Of a DNA stretch of 64,000 nucleotides, positions 36,499 to 44,425 are shown piece after piece. Source of the DNA: Mediterraneibacter massiliensis (GTDB lineage: Bacteria; Bacillota; Clostridia; Lachnospirales; Lachnospiraceae); contig NZ_LN913001.1 in NCBI RefSeq assembly GCF_001487105.1, positions 583,353 to 647,352 on the forward strand, given 5' to 3'. Position 1 is the first letter of the stretch, and every line of letters starts with the position of its first letter. The translations under genes and the position numbers were made by a program. A model generated the notes under the pieces. That model made no database searches. It was not told where the DNA came from and saw only the letters and a program-made list of their open reading frames with translations.

Positions 36499-37824
36499 AT
36501 GGAGAATCTTCAGTTTCTTTTAAAACAACATGTCGGCGCACCGTGCAGACCGGTGGTAAAAGAGGGCGAGAAGGTGCAGAAAGGGACATTGCTTGCCAAG
36601 CCGCAGGGGCTGGGAGCTAATTTGTTTTCCAGTGTATACGGAGTGGTACAGGAAGTCAGAGACGACCGTATCATTATTTGTCCGGATGAAGTGCAGAAAG
36701 AGGAGTTTCTTTCCTTGGAGCCGGGGAGCCCGCTGGAGATGGTAAAGGAGGCGGGGATTGTTGGAATGGGAGGCGCCGGTTTCCCTACAGGAGTAAAATT
36801 GGATATAGATCTGCATGGCGGCACGCTCCTTGTCAATGCTGTGGAATGTGAGCCCGGACTAGGCCACAATATCCGGCAGATTGAAGAAAAGACAGATATG
36901 ACTATAGAAGGAGCAAGGCTGTGTATGGAGATGACACATGCAGCCAAAGTCATATTTGCGATAAAGGCGAAAAATAAACGGGCAGTCGAAAGACTGCGAA
37001 GCGCGGTAGCGAAAGAAGAAGCTATGTACATACATCTGCTTCCGGATATATATCCAATGGGAGAAGAAAGGGCGATCGTGCGGGAATGCCTGGGGAAACT
37101 TCTGGATCCGGTACAGCTTCCCTCAGCAGCGGACGCCGTAGTTATCAATGTAGAAACAGTCCTTAGAGTCTTTGAAGCAGTAAAATTGAAAAAGCCTTGT
37201 TTCAGCAAGAATATAACTGTGACAGGCAAGCTCAAAGGCGAGGAAGGACCGCGTATTTATATGGATGTTCCGGTCGGCATAAGTGTCAAAGATCTGATCG
37301 AGAAGGCAGGCGGGATAGACGGAGCGTATGGAGAAGTTATCATGGGCGGTCCCTTTACCGGGAAAGCGGTGAGCCTGACAGAGCCGGTCACAAAGACGAC
37401 AGGCGGCATTATCGTGACGATCGATCTTCCGGATCTGCATGGAGCACCGGTCGGACTGCTTGTATGCGCCTGTGGAGGCAGCGAAGAGAGAATGCGTGAT
37501 ATTTGTGAGAAAATGCATGGCACACCTGTCTCAGTGGCGAGATGTAAGCAGGCGATAGAGATGAAAAATGGGGCGCTTAAATGTGAAAATCCAGGGAATT
37601 GTCCCGGACAGGCGGCAAAATGTCTACAGTTTAAAAAGGATGGAGCAGAATACATTATCATCGGAAACTGTTCGGATTGTTCAAACACAGTAATGGGGTC
37701 TGCACCAAAGATGAAGCTGAAAGTCTTTCATCAAACAGACCACGTGATGAGGACGATACATCATCCATTATACAGACGGCTGAAAGTTTCAAAACAGGTG
37801 GAACAGTTGCCGAACGGAAAATAG
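36499..37824 (+). CDS. prdC: Proline reductase-associated electron transfer protein PrdC
   Basis: This 441-residue protein is RnfC-like: a barrel-sandwich hybrid and an NADH-binding-type region (GIVGMGGAGFPTGVKL near 85-100), then a Cys-rich end (about 325-425) with CACGG, CENPGNCPGQAAKC and NCSDC. It is thought to pass electrons to D-proline reductase. In some clostridia the equivalent protein is reported as a selenoprotein; here the NCSDC motif is Cys only, with no in-frame UGA. AAGGAG precedes ATG 36499. It begins the order prdC-prdA-small protein-prdB. Confidence 0.88.
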   Translation: MENLQFLLKQHVGAPCRPVVKEGEKVQKGTLLAKPQGLGANLFSSVYGVVQEVRDDRIIICPDEVQKEEFLSLEPGSPLEMVKEAGIVGMGGAGFPTGVKLDIDLHGGTLLVNAVECEPGLGHNIRQIEEKTDMTIEGARLCMEMTHAAKVIFAIKAKNKRAVERLRSAVAKEEAMYIHLLPDIYPMGEERAIVRECLGKLLDPVQLPSAADAVVINVETVLRVFEAVKLKKPCFSKNITVTGKLKGEEGPRIYMDVPVGISVKDLIEKAGGIDGAYGEVIMGGPFTGKAVSLTEPVTKTTGGIIVTIDLPDLHGAPVGLLVCACGGSEERMRDICEKMHGTPVSVARCKQAIEMKNGALKCENPGNCPGQAAKCLQFKKDGAEYIIIGNCSDCSNTVMGSAPKMKLKVFHQTDHVMRTIHHPLYRRLKVSKQVEQLPNGK

Positions 37825-37848
37825 AATTTCATAACAGGAGGAGAGGAT

Positions 37849-39744
37849 ATGTCTATTACAGCGGAAACCGCGAAAGAACACGCAAAAGACCCGGCAGTGC
37901 TTTGCTGCAGGGCAGAAGAAGGAATCACGATCCAGGCTTCTAACTTAGAAGATCCGGCAATTTTTGATGATTTGGTGGATTCGGGACTTTTGGATCTGAC
38001 AGGGGCACTTACGATCGAACAGGTATTGGGCGCTAAATTAAAGAAGACCTGTGATTCACTGTGTCCTTTAACTGCTGAGGTGGTAGAAGGGATTGCTGTG
38101 CAGGAACAGCCGGATACAGAAGAAAAGGAAGCAATGAGATCGGAAGCAGAACAAGAAGCAGAAGCACAGGATTTGGCTGCGGATAGGATACAAGAGCCGC
38201 AGACGGTAATACAGAACAGTATTTTGAAGATCCATATTGGAGAAGGAAAAGATATAGATATAGAGCTTCCGGTCGCTATGGCAGGCGGCGTACAGCCATC
38301 CGGCACGAAAGAGATGGGAATCGCAAAGGAATCCACACAGCCTGTCCAGGCAGCTGAAATGGCAGAAGAAGCAACAGAAGAAAAAACGGTTCGAAACCTC
38401 ACGAGAAAGCACTACAAAATTACGGAAGTGAAGCGTGGTCCTGAGACGAAAATAGAAGGGACGGTGCTGTACATCCGCGAGGGAATCGAAGCAGAGTGTG
38501 TCGCTTCCCAGGAATTAGTGCATGACTTGAAGATCCAGATCATCACACCGGAAGAATACCATACGTATTCGGAAACGATCATGGATGTACAGCCTATTGC
38601 CTGCAAAGAAGGAGAGGCAGAGATCGGTACAGGTGTGACGAGAGTCTTGGACGGCGTCATTATGATGGTGACGGGAACAGACGATAACGGAGTACAGATC
38701 GGAGAATTTGGTTCTTCTGAAGGGTATCTGGATGAAAATATTATGTGGAACCGCCCAGGAGCGCCGGATAAGGGTGAGATTTTCATTAAGACACAGGTGA
38801 CTATAGAAGCTGGTATGAATATGGAAAGACCGGGACCGTTGGCGGCACATGCAGCCACAGATGTGATCACCCAGGAAATCCGGGAAGCATTGAAAAAAGT
38901 AGAAGATGAAAGCCTGGTAGTAGATACAGAAGAGTTTAAGCAAGTGAGAAGGCCGGGAAAGAAAAAAGTCGTGATCGTAAAAGAAATCATGGGACAGGGG
39001 GCTATGCATGATAATCTGATCCTTCCGGTAGAACCGGTCGGTGTGCTGGGAGCGAAACCAAATGTAGACCTGGGGAATGTGCCCGTCTGTGTCTCACCGT
39101 TGGAAGTGCTGGACGGCTGTATCCATGCATTGACCTGTATCGGACCGGCATCTAAGGAAATGTCCAGACATTACTGGAGAGAGCCGCTTGTGTTGGAAGC
39201 GCTCCATGACAAAGAAGTAGATTTGTGCGGCGTTATTTTTGTGGGGAGTCCGCAGATCAATGCGGAAAAATTCTATGTGTCTAAACGAGTAGGCATGATG
39301 GTAGAGATGATGGATGTGGATGGAGCGTTCGTGACGACGGAAGGTTTTGGGAATAATCATATTGATTTTGCCAGTCATCATGAACAGATCGGCATGCGGG
39401 GCATCCCGGTAGTGGGACTTTCTTTCTGCGCAGTGCAGGGAGCTTTAGTCGTAGGAAATAAGTATATGACCAATATGGTAGATAATAATAAGTCAGAATC
39501 GGGAATCGAAAACGAAGTCCTCGCTTGTAATACATTGTGTACAGAAGATGCTTTAAGAGCACTTGCCATGCTGAAAAACGCAATGGCGGGCGAAGATGTA
39601 AAAAAACCGGAGAGAAAGTGGAATCCGCAGGTGAAGGCGGCGAATGTAGAATTGATTTCCAATGTAACAGGAAAACCGGTGGAGCTTGTGAAAAACGAGC
39701 AGTCTCTGCCGATGAGCAAGAAGAGAAGAGAGAAATATGACTGA
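37849..39744 (+). CDS. prdA: D-proline reductase proprotein PrdA
   Basis: This 631-residue proprotein is expected to be cut to form a pyruvoyl cofactor from a cysteine. The likely site is C430 in HALTCIGPASKE. Cutting there gives fragments of 429 and 202 residues, in line with the ~45 and ~23 kDa subunits known for the Clostridium sticklandii enzyme. An acidic, Ala/Glu-rich linker (about 85-180) is variable. GGAGG precedes ATG 37849. It acts with PrdB to reduce D-proline to 5-aminovalerate in Stickland fermentation. Confidence 0.93.
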   Translation: MSITAETAKEHAKDPAVLCCRAEEGITIQASNLEDPAIFDDLVDSGLLDLTGALTIEQVLGAKLKKTCDSLCPLTAEVVEGIAVQEQPDTEEKEAMRSEAEQEAEAQDLAADRIQEPQTVIQNSILKIHIGEGKDIDIELPVAMAGGVQPSGTKEMGIAKESTQPVQAAEMAEEATEEKTVRNLTRKHYKITEVKRGPETKIEGTVLYIREGIEAECVASQELVHDLKIQIITPEEYHTYSETIMDVQPIACKEGEAEIGTGVTRVLDGVIMMVTGTDDNGVQIGEFGSSEGYLDENIMWNRPGAPDKGEIFIKTQVTIEAGMNMERPGPLAAHAATDVITQEIREALKKVEDESLVVDTEEFKQVRRPGKKKVVIVKEIMGQGAMHDNLILPVEPVGVLGAKPNVDLGNVPVCVSPLEVLDGCIHALTCIGPASKEMSRHYWREPLVLEALHDKEVDLCGVIFVGSPQINAEKFYVSKRVGMMVEMMDVDGAFVTTEGFGNNHIDFASHHEQIGMRGIPVVGLSFCAVQGALVVGNKYMTNMVDNNKSESGIENEVLACNTLCTEDALRALAMLKNAMAGEDVKKPERKWNPQVKAANVELISNVTGKPVELVKNEQSLPMSKKRREKYD

Positions 39745-40081
39745 TAAAACAGTACTGCAGTACGGTGATAAGATGATACGTATGGAAGGCATTATTGTGG
39801 AACTTCACGATGGATGTGTCGGAATAGATCTAAAGGGGCGGCTTGGGTTCCTGAAAATACCTATGCGCATGCTTATAACAGAGTATCCTCTGAAGATAGG
39901 ACAGGAGGTCGCATGGAATATGAGCTTTATAGAACAGCTGGATTCCGAGGTGAATCAGAAATACGTATCCAATCTTGACACATATATCAGACATCGTAAA
40001 AAGATGTGTGAAAAAAAGGATATATATCATAAAGGAGGTGGAGAAGATGAGTTTGACAACGGTAAAAGGGATTCAATCTGA
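39737..40081 (+). CDS. CBO2463/CBO2479-type small protein of the prd cluster
   Basis: This 114-residue protein overlaps the prdA end by 8 bases and the prdB start by 35 bases, so it is tightly coupled. Its core (MEGIIVELHDGCVGIDLKGR, then LKIPMRMLI) reads as a small beta-rich domain of the kind annotated CBO2463/CBO2479, which is found with proline reductase genes. The C-terminal tail (KGGGEDEFDNG) is encoded over the prdB ribosome binding site. The role is unknown. Confidence 0.72.
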   Translation: MTDKTVLQYGDKMIRMEGIIVELHDGCVGIDLKGRLGFLKIPMRMLITEYPLKIGQEVAWNMSFIEQLDSEVNQKYVSNLDTYIRHRKKMCEKKDIYHKGGGEDEFDNGKRDSI

Positions 40082-40772
40082 GATATTTGTCCCGATCACA
40101 CCGCCGGCAGTTTGGACGCCTGTGAAAAAGGAGTTAAAGGATATGTCTATCGCGCTTGCTACAGCTGCGGGTGTACATTTGAAAACACAGGAACGTTTTA
40201 ATCTTGCCGGAGATTCTACTTGGAGAAAGATTACCAATACGACTCCTTCCAGTGAATTGATGGTCTCTCATGGCGGATATGACAACAGTGATGTGAATAA
40301 AGATATCAACTGTATGTTTCCGATAGACCGTATCCATGAACTGGCGGCAGAAGGAGTCATCCGGGCATGTGCGCCTGTACATGCCGGTTTTATGGGCGGC
40401 GGCGGAGATCAGGAAAGATTTAAACATGAGACAGGACCTGCGATCGCGCAGATGTTTAAAGAAGAAGATGTGGACGCGGTTATTTTAACTGCTGGATGAG
40501 GTACTTGTCATCGCTCTGCAGTTTTAGTGCAGAGAGCAATCGAGGAGGCTGGAATACCGACGATCATTATTGCAGCTCTCCCACCGGTCGTTCGTCAGAC
40601 CGGTACGCCACGTGCCGTAGCTCCGTTAGTGCCGATGGGTGCTAACGCAGGTGCGCCGAATGACGTAGAAATGCAGACGAATATCGTAAAAGCAACATTA
40701 GAACAGCTTGTGAAGATCGATACGCCGGGTAAGGTTGTACCGCTTCCGTTTGAATATGTAGCAAAAATATAA
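40047..40772 (+). CDS. prdB: D-proline reductase selenoprotein subunit PrdB (UGA codon 151)
   Basis: The frame starts at ATG 40047, behind AAAGGAGG, and contains an in-frame TGA at 40497-40499 (residue 151) in the context TAG-Sec-GTCHRS, the known Sec site of PrdB. Full length is 241 residues. An ORF caller would split it at 40499. Sec attacks the D-proline ring together with the PrdA pyruvoyl group. A SECIS-like hairpin lies 14 bases after the UGA, and tRNA-Sec is 3.6 kb upstream. A terminator follows. Confidence 0.95.
40514..40534 (+). promoter_or_regulatory. SECIS hairpin of prdB
   Basis: CTCTGCA (40514-40520) and TGCAGAG (40528-40534) form a perfect 7-bp stem with loop GTTTTAG, 14 bases after the UGA. 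The position and G/T-rich apex fit a bacterial SECIS. Confidence 0.72.
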
Positions 40773-40788
40773 ATACGGTAAAGTAAGA

Positions 40789-40815
40789 GGATGCTCCGGG
40801 TCGGAGTGTCCTTTT
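40789..40815 (+). terminator. Terminator of the prd operon
   Basis: GGATGCTCCG (40789-40798) pairs with CGGAGTGTCC (40802-40811, with G-T pairs), followed by TTTT. Confidence 0.8.
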
Positions 40816-40898
40816 GCTTTATGCTGTTCTATCTCTTTGGAGTATGGCGCGAAAAAGTACGGCTAAGTGTATAAAACAGATATGACGCTAAGAAAGGA

Positions 40899-40927
40899 TT
40901 GAAGGATAAAAATAACTCGTGTTATAC
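40899..40927 (+). promoter_or_regulatory. Promoter of yqeG
   Basis: TTGAAG (40899-40904) and TTATAC (40922-40927) are 17 bases apart, 60 bases upstream of the start. Confidence 0.5.
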
Positions 40928-40986
40928 TCTATTTGCAGACATGGTTTATAAATATATAGTGACAGCGAAAATAATAGGGGGATGAG

Positions 40987-41553
40987 ATGTTTAAATTATT
41001 TTATCCGTGTGAATACGTAGAAAGTGTATTTACCATTGATTATGAAAAATTGTATAATAAAGGATATAGAGGTCTTATATTTGATATAGACAATACCTTA
41101 GTGCCTCATGGAAACGATTCGGAAGAAAGAGTAGACGCACTGTTTTCTTGGCTGCATAATCTGGGATTTCAGACACTTTTACTGTCAAATAATGATGAAG
41201 AACGCGTGAAAAGATTTTTAAAGAATATTTCTTCTTTTTACATATGCGACGCACAGAAACCAAAGCCTGAAAATTACCGAAAGGCGGTAGAGATGTTAGA
41301 TATGAAAAAGGAAGAGACGGTATTTATAGGAGATCAGGTTTTTACAGATATACTAGGAGCGAATCTAAGCGGCCTTGACAGCATATTGGTGCGTTTTATA
41401 GGGTATGACACGGAAACAAAAATAGGGATCAGAAGAACTGTGGAAAAACTGCTTCTGAAATTTTATAGTTATAATAAGAAATGTCAGAATAGACTGGGAA
41501 ATATACAAAAGAGAGGGAAAAGTGACAATGCAAAGGAAGAAATTATTTTGTGA
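40987..41553 (+). CDS. YqeG-family HAD IIIA phosphatase
   Basis: This 188-residue HAD-superfamily protein carries the catalytic motif FDIDNTLV (nucleophile D33, D35), a motif II LLLSNNDEER and a motif III/IV FIGDQVFTDILGAN. It matches YqeG, a phosphatase of unknown substrate found in most Firmicutes. ATG 40987 follows AGGGGGATGAG. The end overlaps the next gene by about 26 bases. Confidence 0.9.
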   Translation: MFKLFYPCEYVESVFTIDYEKLYNKGYRGLIFDIDNTLVPHGNDSEERVDALFSWLHNLGFQTLLLSNNDEERVKRFLKNISSFYICDAQKPKPENYRKAVEMLDMKKEETVFIGDQVFTDILGANLSGLDSILVRFIGYDTETKIGIRRTVEKLLLKFYSYNKKCQNRLGNIQKRGKSDNAKEEIIL

Positions 41554-42361
41554 GATTAATCCGTTCTGCTATGCGATCGCTCTTAGAAAAGAGATTTTGA
41601 AACGTCATATCAAAGATTTTTTTGAAAGGGAGCCGTTTGCGAAGACGATACAGCAAGAAAAACTGCCGGTGGTCGTATCGGAGCATAGTTCCCATCTGAT
41701 AAAAAGAGGGAAGGGGATCGACAGCAGACTGCAGGAAGGGAAGGCTGTGAATATCCGTCTGGCATGTGAAAAGATCAACGGGCTGCTCATCCGTCCGGGA
41801 GAAGTGTTTTCTTTCTGGAAGAGGGTGGGAAATACGACAAAGAGAAAAGGGTATCAGGAAGGGCGTGTGATCAGCGGTGATGAGATCAAGCCGGGTCTGG
41901 GAGGCGGACTCTGTAATCTGGCAAATACGATCTATTGGATTGTACTGCACAGTCCGCTGGAAGTAACAGAATTTCACCAACATTCGGATGCCTTGGCACC
42001 GAATGAAGGGAAACGGATGCCTTTTAGTTCCGGGACGTCTGTTTGCTATAATAATGTAGACTACCGGTTTAAAAATACGACTGGGCAGAATGTGCAGCTG
42101 TTGGTGTGGTGTGATGAAGAGGAACTGCATGCGCAGTTAAGGAGCGAAAAAGCCTATCCATGGCAGTATGAACTGATGGAGGAAGATCATCATTTCGCAA
42201 AAGAGGGAGAAAAATATTACAGAAATTCCCGGATCTACAGAAATATATATGAAAAGGATACAGGAAGGCTTGCAAAAAGAGAACTGCTCCTGAAGAATCA
42301 TTCAGAAGTCATGTATGACTACAGCCTGATTCCTCAGGAACAGATACGAAAAGAGGAGTGA
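41528..42361 (+). CDS. VanW-family protein
   Basis: This protein of about 277 residues contains the VanW domain (GEVFSFWKRVGNTTKRKGY to GGGLCNLANTIYW, about 95-145, then PFSSGTSVCYNNVDYRF). VanW proteins appear with some vancomycin-resistance operons but also widely as chromosomal genes, and their function is unknown. No van resistance genes are near. I chose ATG 41528; an in-frame GTG at 41522 is possible. It lies inside the end of yqeG and is likely coupled to it. Confidence 0.82.
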   Translation: MQRKKLFCEINPFCYAIALRKEILKRHIKDFFEREPFAKTIQQEKLPVVVSEHSSHLIKRGKGIDSRLQEGKAVNIRLACEKINGLLIRPGEVFSFWKRVGNTTKRKGYQEGRVISGDEIKPGLGGGLCNLANTIYWIVLHSPLEVTEFHQHSDALAPNEGKRMPFSSGTSVCYNNVDYRFKNTTGQNVQLLVWCDEEELHAQLRSEKAYPWQYELMEEDHHFAKEGEKYYRNSRIYRNIYEKDTGRLAKRELLLKNHSEVMYDYSLIPQEQIRKEE

Positions 42362-42365
42362 TCCT

Positions 42366-43034
42366 CTACTGGTCTATGTATCGGCAAACATTGTCAAGCT
42401 GGCTGCCAAATGAGTCGCCGAATGTATTTTCGAAAAAAGCGCCTCCAATAGTAAAGGCCCAAGGGGCGCTTTCTTTGATCTCTTTAAGCCTACTGTAGCT
42501 GTTGATACTGCCGGCGATACAGACGGGGGCGGGCACTTCAGATACGAATCTTTTAATAAGAAGAGAAGCGTCTTGCGTGTATCTGTATCCTAACAGATCG
42601 ACGCCATATACCCCTTGTTTAAGAAGGGAACAGGCTTCTTGTATCATTTCATCGATCGCGCCGTTTAAGACAGATGGTCTGCCTGTGACCGTTCCGACAA
42701 AAGGCATATACTTTAAGTGGTTTTTTTGACAAAATTGATTGATCGAATCAGAAAAGAGAGTACCAAGCAGAACGTCGCAGCCGCACTCTGCCGCTATTTT
42801 GGCACCGTGCAGACCTTCCTCTTCTGTATATGCAACGACTTCTAAAAAGGTCGTCTTTCCATATTCTTTCATATAAGAATATAATGCTTTCATCTGGTCT
42901 AGTGGAAGCGGCTTTTCTTTAAATCCCCAAAATTTTACCTTGCTGTGTTTGCATTGATCAAAAATTTCGTAAGCATTTCTGACGGTACAGTCATGCTGTG
43001 TCAGCATTACAATCAGCTGTGTGCCATGTTCCAT
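42366..43034 (-). CDS. Unknown protein, probable TIM-barrel
   Basis: This 222-residue protein has alternating strands and helices ending in VPAPVCIAGSINSYSRLKEI and FTIGGAFFENTFG, the phosphate-binding style of HisA/HisF-like barrels. The KFWGFKEKPLPLDQMKAL and TTFLEVVAYTEEE segments look like early barrel strands. The family is not recognised and no substrate can be named. AAAGGACAGG precedes the start. It converges with the vanW gene and is the last chromosomal-looking gene before the conjugative element. Confidence 0.7.
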   Translation of the reverse strand: MEHGTQLIVMLTQHDCTVRNAYEIFDQCKHSKVKFWGFKEKPLPLDQMKALYSYMKEYGKTTFLEVVAYTEEEGLHGAKIAAECGCDVLLGTLFSDSINQFCQKNHLKYMPFVGTVTGRPSVLNGAIDEMIQEACSLLKQGVYGVDLLGYRYTQDASLLIKRFVSEVPAPVCIAGSINSYSRLKEIKESAPWAFTIGGAFFENTFGDSFGSQLDNVCRYIDQ

Positions 43035-43105
43035 ATTTTTCCTGTCCTTTCTGTCGCGTTTTCGGTGAAATTGTCAATTTTTATTATAACACGAGGAAAG
43101 GCGCA

Positions 43106-43138
43106 ATGGCAAACGAAAGAAAAGGAAAAGTGTTATGA
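43106..43138 (+). CDS. Possible 10-residue leader peptide
   Basis: ATG 43106 follows GAGGAAAG and encodes MANERKGKVL, then TGA, overlapping the next small frame by ATGA. A weak -10 (TATTAT) lies upstream. It may be a leader peptide or chance. Confidence 0.25.
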   Translation: MANERKGKVL

Positions 43139-43203
43139 GGAAGGGGATTAAAAACAAGATTGTATTGAAAAAAATGGCAGATTCCAGAATCAACTTGAAC
43201 TAA
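43135..43203 (+). CDS. Possible 22-residue peptide ending in a terminator
   Basis: ATG 43135 follows AAGGAAAAG and encodes a 22-residue basic peptide (MRKGIKNKIVLKK to SRINLN). Its stop codon lies in the first arm of a terminator. Ribosome position could affect the hairpin, as in attenuation. It is too short to judge by coding signal. Confidence 0.3.
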   Translation: MRKGIKNKIVLKKMADSRINLN

Positions 43204-43224
43204 AGAGTTCAGGTTGATTTTTTA
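43189..43224 (+). terminator. Terminator at the left of the conjugative element
   Basis: ATCAACTTGAACT (43189-43201) and AGTTCAGGTTGAT (43206-43218, one mismatch) with loop AAAG, followed by TTTTTT. Confidence 0.82.
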
Positions 43225-43292
43225 TTTGTGCAAAATGTACAAAAACAAGGAAAGTGAGAACGGGATATGAAAAGAGAAAAAGATGTTGAACC

Positions 43293-43320
43293 TTGACAAA
43301 TGAATATGACTGCGTACTAT
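43293..43320 (+). promoter_or_regulatory. Promoter reading into a large inverted repeat
   Basis: A consensus TTGACA (43293-43298) and TACTAT (43315-43320) are 16 bases apart. The -10 is the outer edge of the left arm of the 31-bp inverted repeat, so transcription would start inside that arm. No clear ORF follows for 550 bases, so the product may be non-coding. Confidence 0.6.
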
Positions 43321-43548
43321 GTAAAAGTTGTTCGGAGCGTTAAAATAAAATATTTATAAGTAGAAAATCTTTTGCGAAAAAAATAGATGAGAAAAATTTT
43401 ATTGAATGTGAAGAACAAAACAGTGACAAATATGTGTTCAAGTGTGAGATCGAGTGCTTTTATATAACCTATTACAACAATATACTTTTTGATATGAAAA
43501 ATAATGTTTAAAGTAGATTTTGGCGTTCCGAACAGCTTTTACATAGTA
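43315..43548. repeat. 31-bp inverted repeats flanking 172 bases
   Basis: The left arm (43315-43345, beginning TACTATGTAAAAG) is complementary to the right arm (43518-43548, ending CTTTTACATAGTA) over 31 positions with four differences. All four are G-T pairs at the RNA level, so the arms remain fully pairable as RNA. The spacer (43346-43517) is AT-rich without an ORF. It could be a long-stem RNA, an invertible switch or a small transposon-like element. No flanking target duplication is visible. Confidence 0.75.
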
Positions 43549-43596
43549 GAAGGTGAAGGCGTGATTGTCACCAGTATCAAATGCACGTGGGGCAAG

Positions 43597-43643
43597 CTGT
43601 CCTCTTTGACAAGAGATTGTCAATTAGTCAGCTAGGAGGACGG
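43597..43643 (+). other. Nested hairpins upstream of the ICE regulator
   Basis: CTGTCCTC (43597-43604) pairs with GAGGACGG (43636-43643), and inside it TTGACA (43606-43611) pairs with TGTCAA (43618-43623). It follows the large inverted repeat and may be part of the same structured transcript or a replication signal. The rest of 43644-43726 has no feature. Confidence 0.45.
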
Positions 43644-43726
43644 AAAGACAGGATAACTATGTATATTAAGGTAGAGAAATGAAAGCCTTTTGATATAAGA
43701 AAAGATAAAAATGAAAATAGGGTAGG

Positions 43727-43766
43727 AAAAGCAGGGTGATTGATAAGTGTCAATCACCCTGCTTTT
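43727..43766. terminator. Strong bidirectional terminator before the HTH gene
   Basis: AAAAGCAGGGTGATTGA (43727-43743) is perfectly complementary to 43750-43766, with a 6-base loop and A/T runs at both sides. Confidence 0.85.
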
Positions 43767-43881
43767 AAAGGAAGTAGGTAGGATATTTAAGGCGTTTTCT
43801 ACGCTTGAATTATTATTTTCTGCAAGTGTTGTAAATAACAGGTTATATGTGATGTGAGAAATTAGGAAAGAGGAAAAAGAT

Positions 43882-44307
43882 ATGACAGGTAAAGAGTTAA
43901 GAGAGATACAGGAAAGAAAAGAGATGACGATTGAGGAATTGGCTGCAAAAATGGAGTGTTCGGAAAGGACAGTGCGCAGATATTTTGACAGAGAGGAAGT
44001 TCCTGCGAAAAAGGCAGAGAGACTGCTTAAGAACTTAGAAGAAAAAGGAGAGGCAAAGGGAAAAAATAGAGGCATGGATGAAACAGTGAAGTATTGTCCT
44101 TTCCGCAAGAAAGTGTGGAAGTATAAAGAAGGTGGACAAGAGGAAAGATTTCTTCCTTGTATTGAAAGCTGTATGGCGTATGAAGAGGGTATGTGTAGAA
44201 TGTTCAGGCATGTTAAGAGATTTATGCGGCAGGAAGAAAATAAAAGGGAGAATGAATATAGTTATAGAAGGGAAAGCGATTTCAACAAACGGAGAAACGA
44301 GCGTTAG
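43882..44307 (+). CDS. Helix-turn-helix protein with Cys-rich C-terminus
   Basis: This 141-residue protein has an XRE-like or fis-like helix-turn-helix at 1-50 (MTIEELAAKMECSERTVRRY). After a Lys-rich linker the C-terminal half has five cysteines (KYCPFRKK, then LPCIESCMAYEEGMC) that could bind zinc. It is the first clear gene of the conjugative element and a candidate regulator. The stop codon lies within copy 1 of the structured element at 44284-44338. Confidence 0.75.
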   Translation: MTGKELREIQERKEMTIEELAAKMECSERTVRRYFDREEVPAKKAERLLKNLEEKGEAKGKNRGMDETVKYCPFRKKVWKYKEGGQEERFLPCIESCMAYEEGMCRMFRHVKRFMRQEENKRENEYSYRRESDFNKRRNER

Positions 44308-44338
44308 TGAAACGTGGTTGTTTAGGAGTGCGTTAGTA
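44284..44338 (+). other. Repeated structured element, copy 1
   Basis: The core GCGTTAGTGAAACGTGG (44301-44317) is flanked by AAACGA (44295-44300) and TTGTTT (44318-44323), which pair with one G-T, and followed by GTGCGTTAG. Copies 2 (53341-53393) and 3 (62897-62952) share the core and downstream GCGKTAG but have different paired arms. This copy overlaps the end of the helix-turn-helix gene and lies ~88 bases before the next gene. Confidence 0.6.
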
Positions 44339-44425
44339 GTAAGGAAAATATTGATATTAAAGTGTATGTGAATTATAATAATAACAGAGGTGTTTTCTGC
44401 GTTTTTAGATAAAGAGGGAATGGAA

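Noticed and set aside
36499..37824. PrdC as a selenoprotein
   Set aside because: The frame has no in-frame UGA; the candidate position reads Cys (NCSDC).
39975..40499. Two separate genes, 39975-40499 and 40527-40772
   Set aside because: They are one prdB frame read through the UGA at 40497, with the true start at 40047.
41528..42361. Vancomycin-resistance operon
   Set aside because: A VanW-like protein alone is common on chromosomes; no VanA/B-type ligase, VanH, VanX or two-component system is present.
43315..43548. Simple MITE insertion
   Set aside because: The inverted repeats fit, but I see no target-site duplication and the arms preserve pairing by G-U changes, so RNA or switch explanations are preferred.
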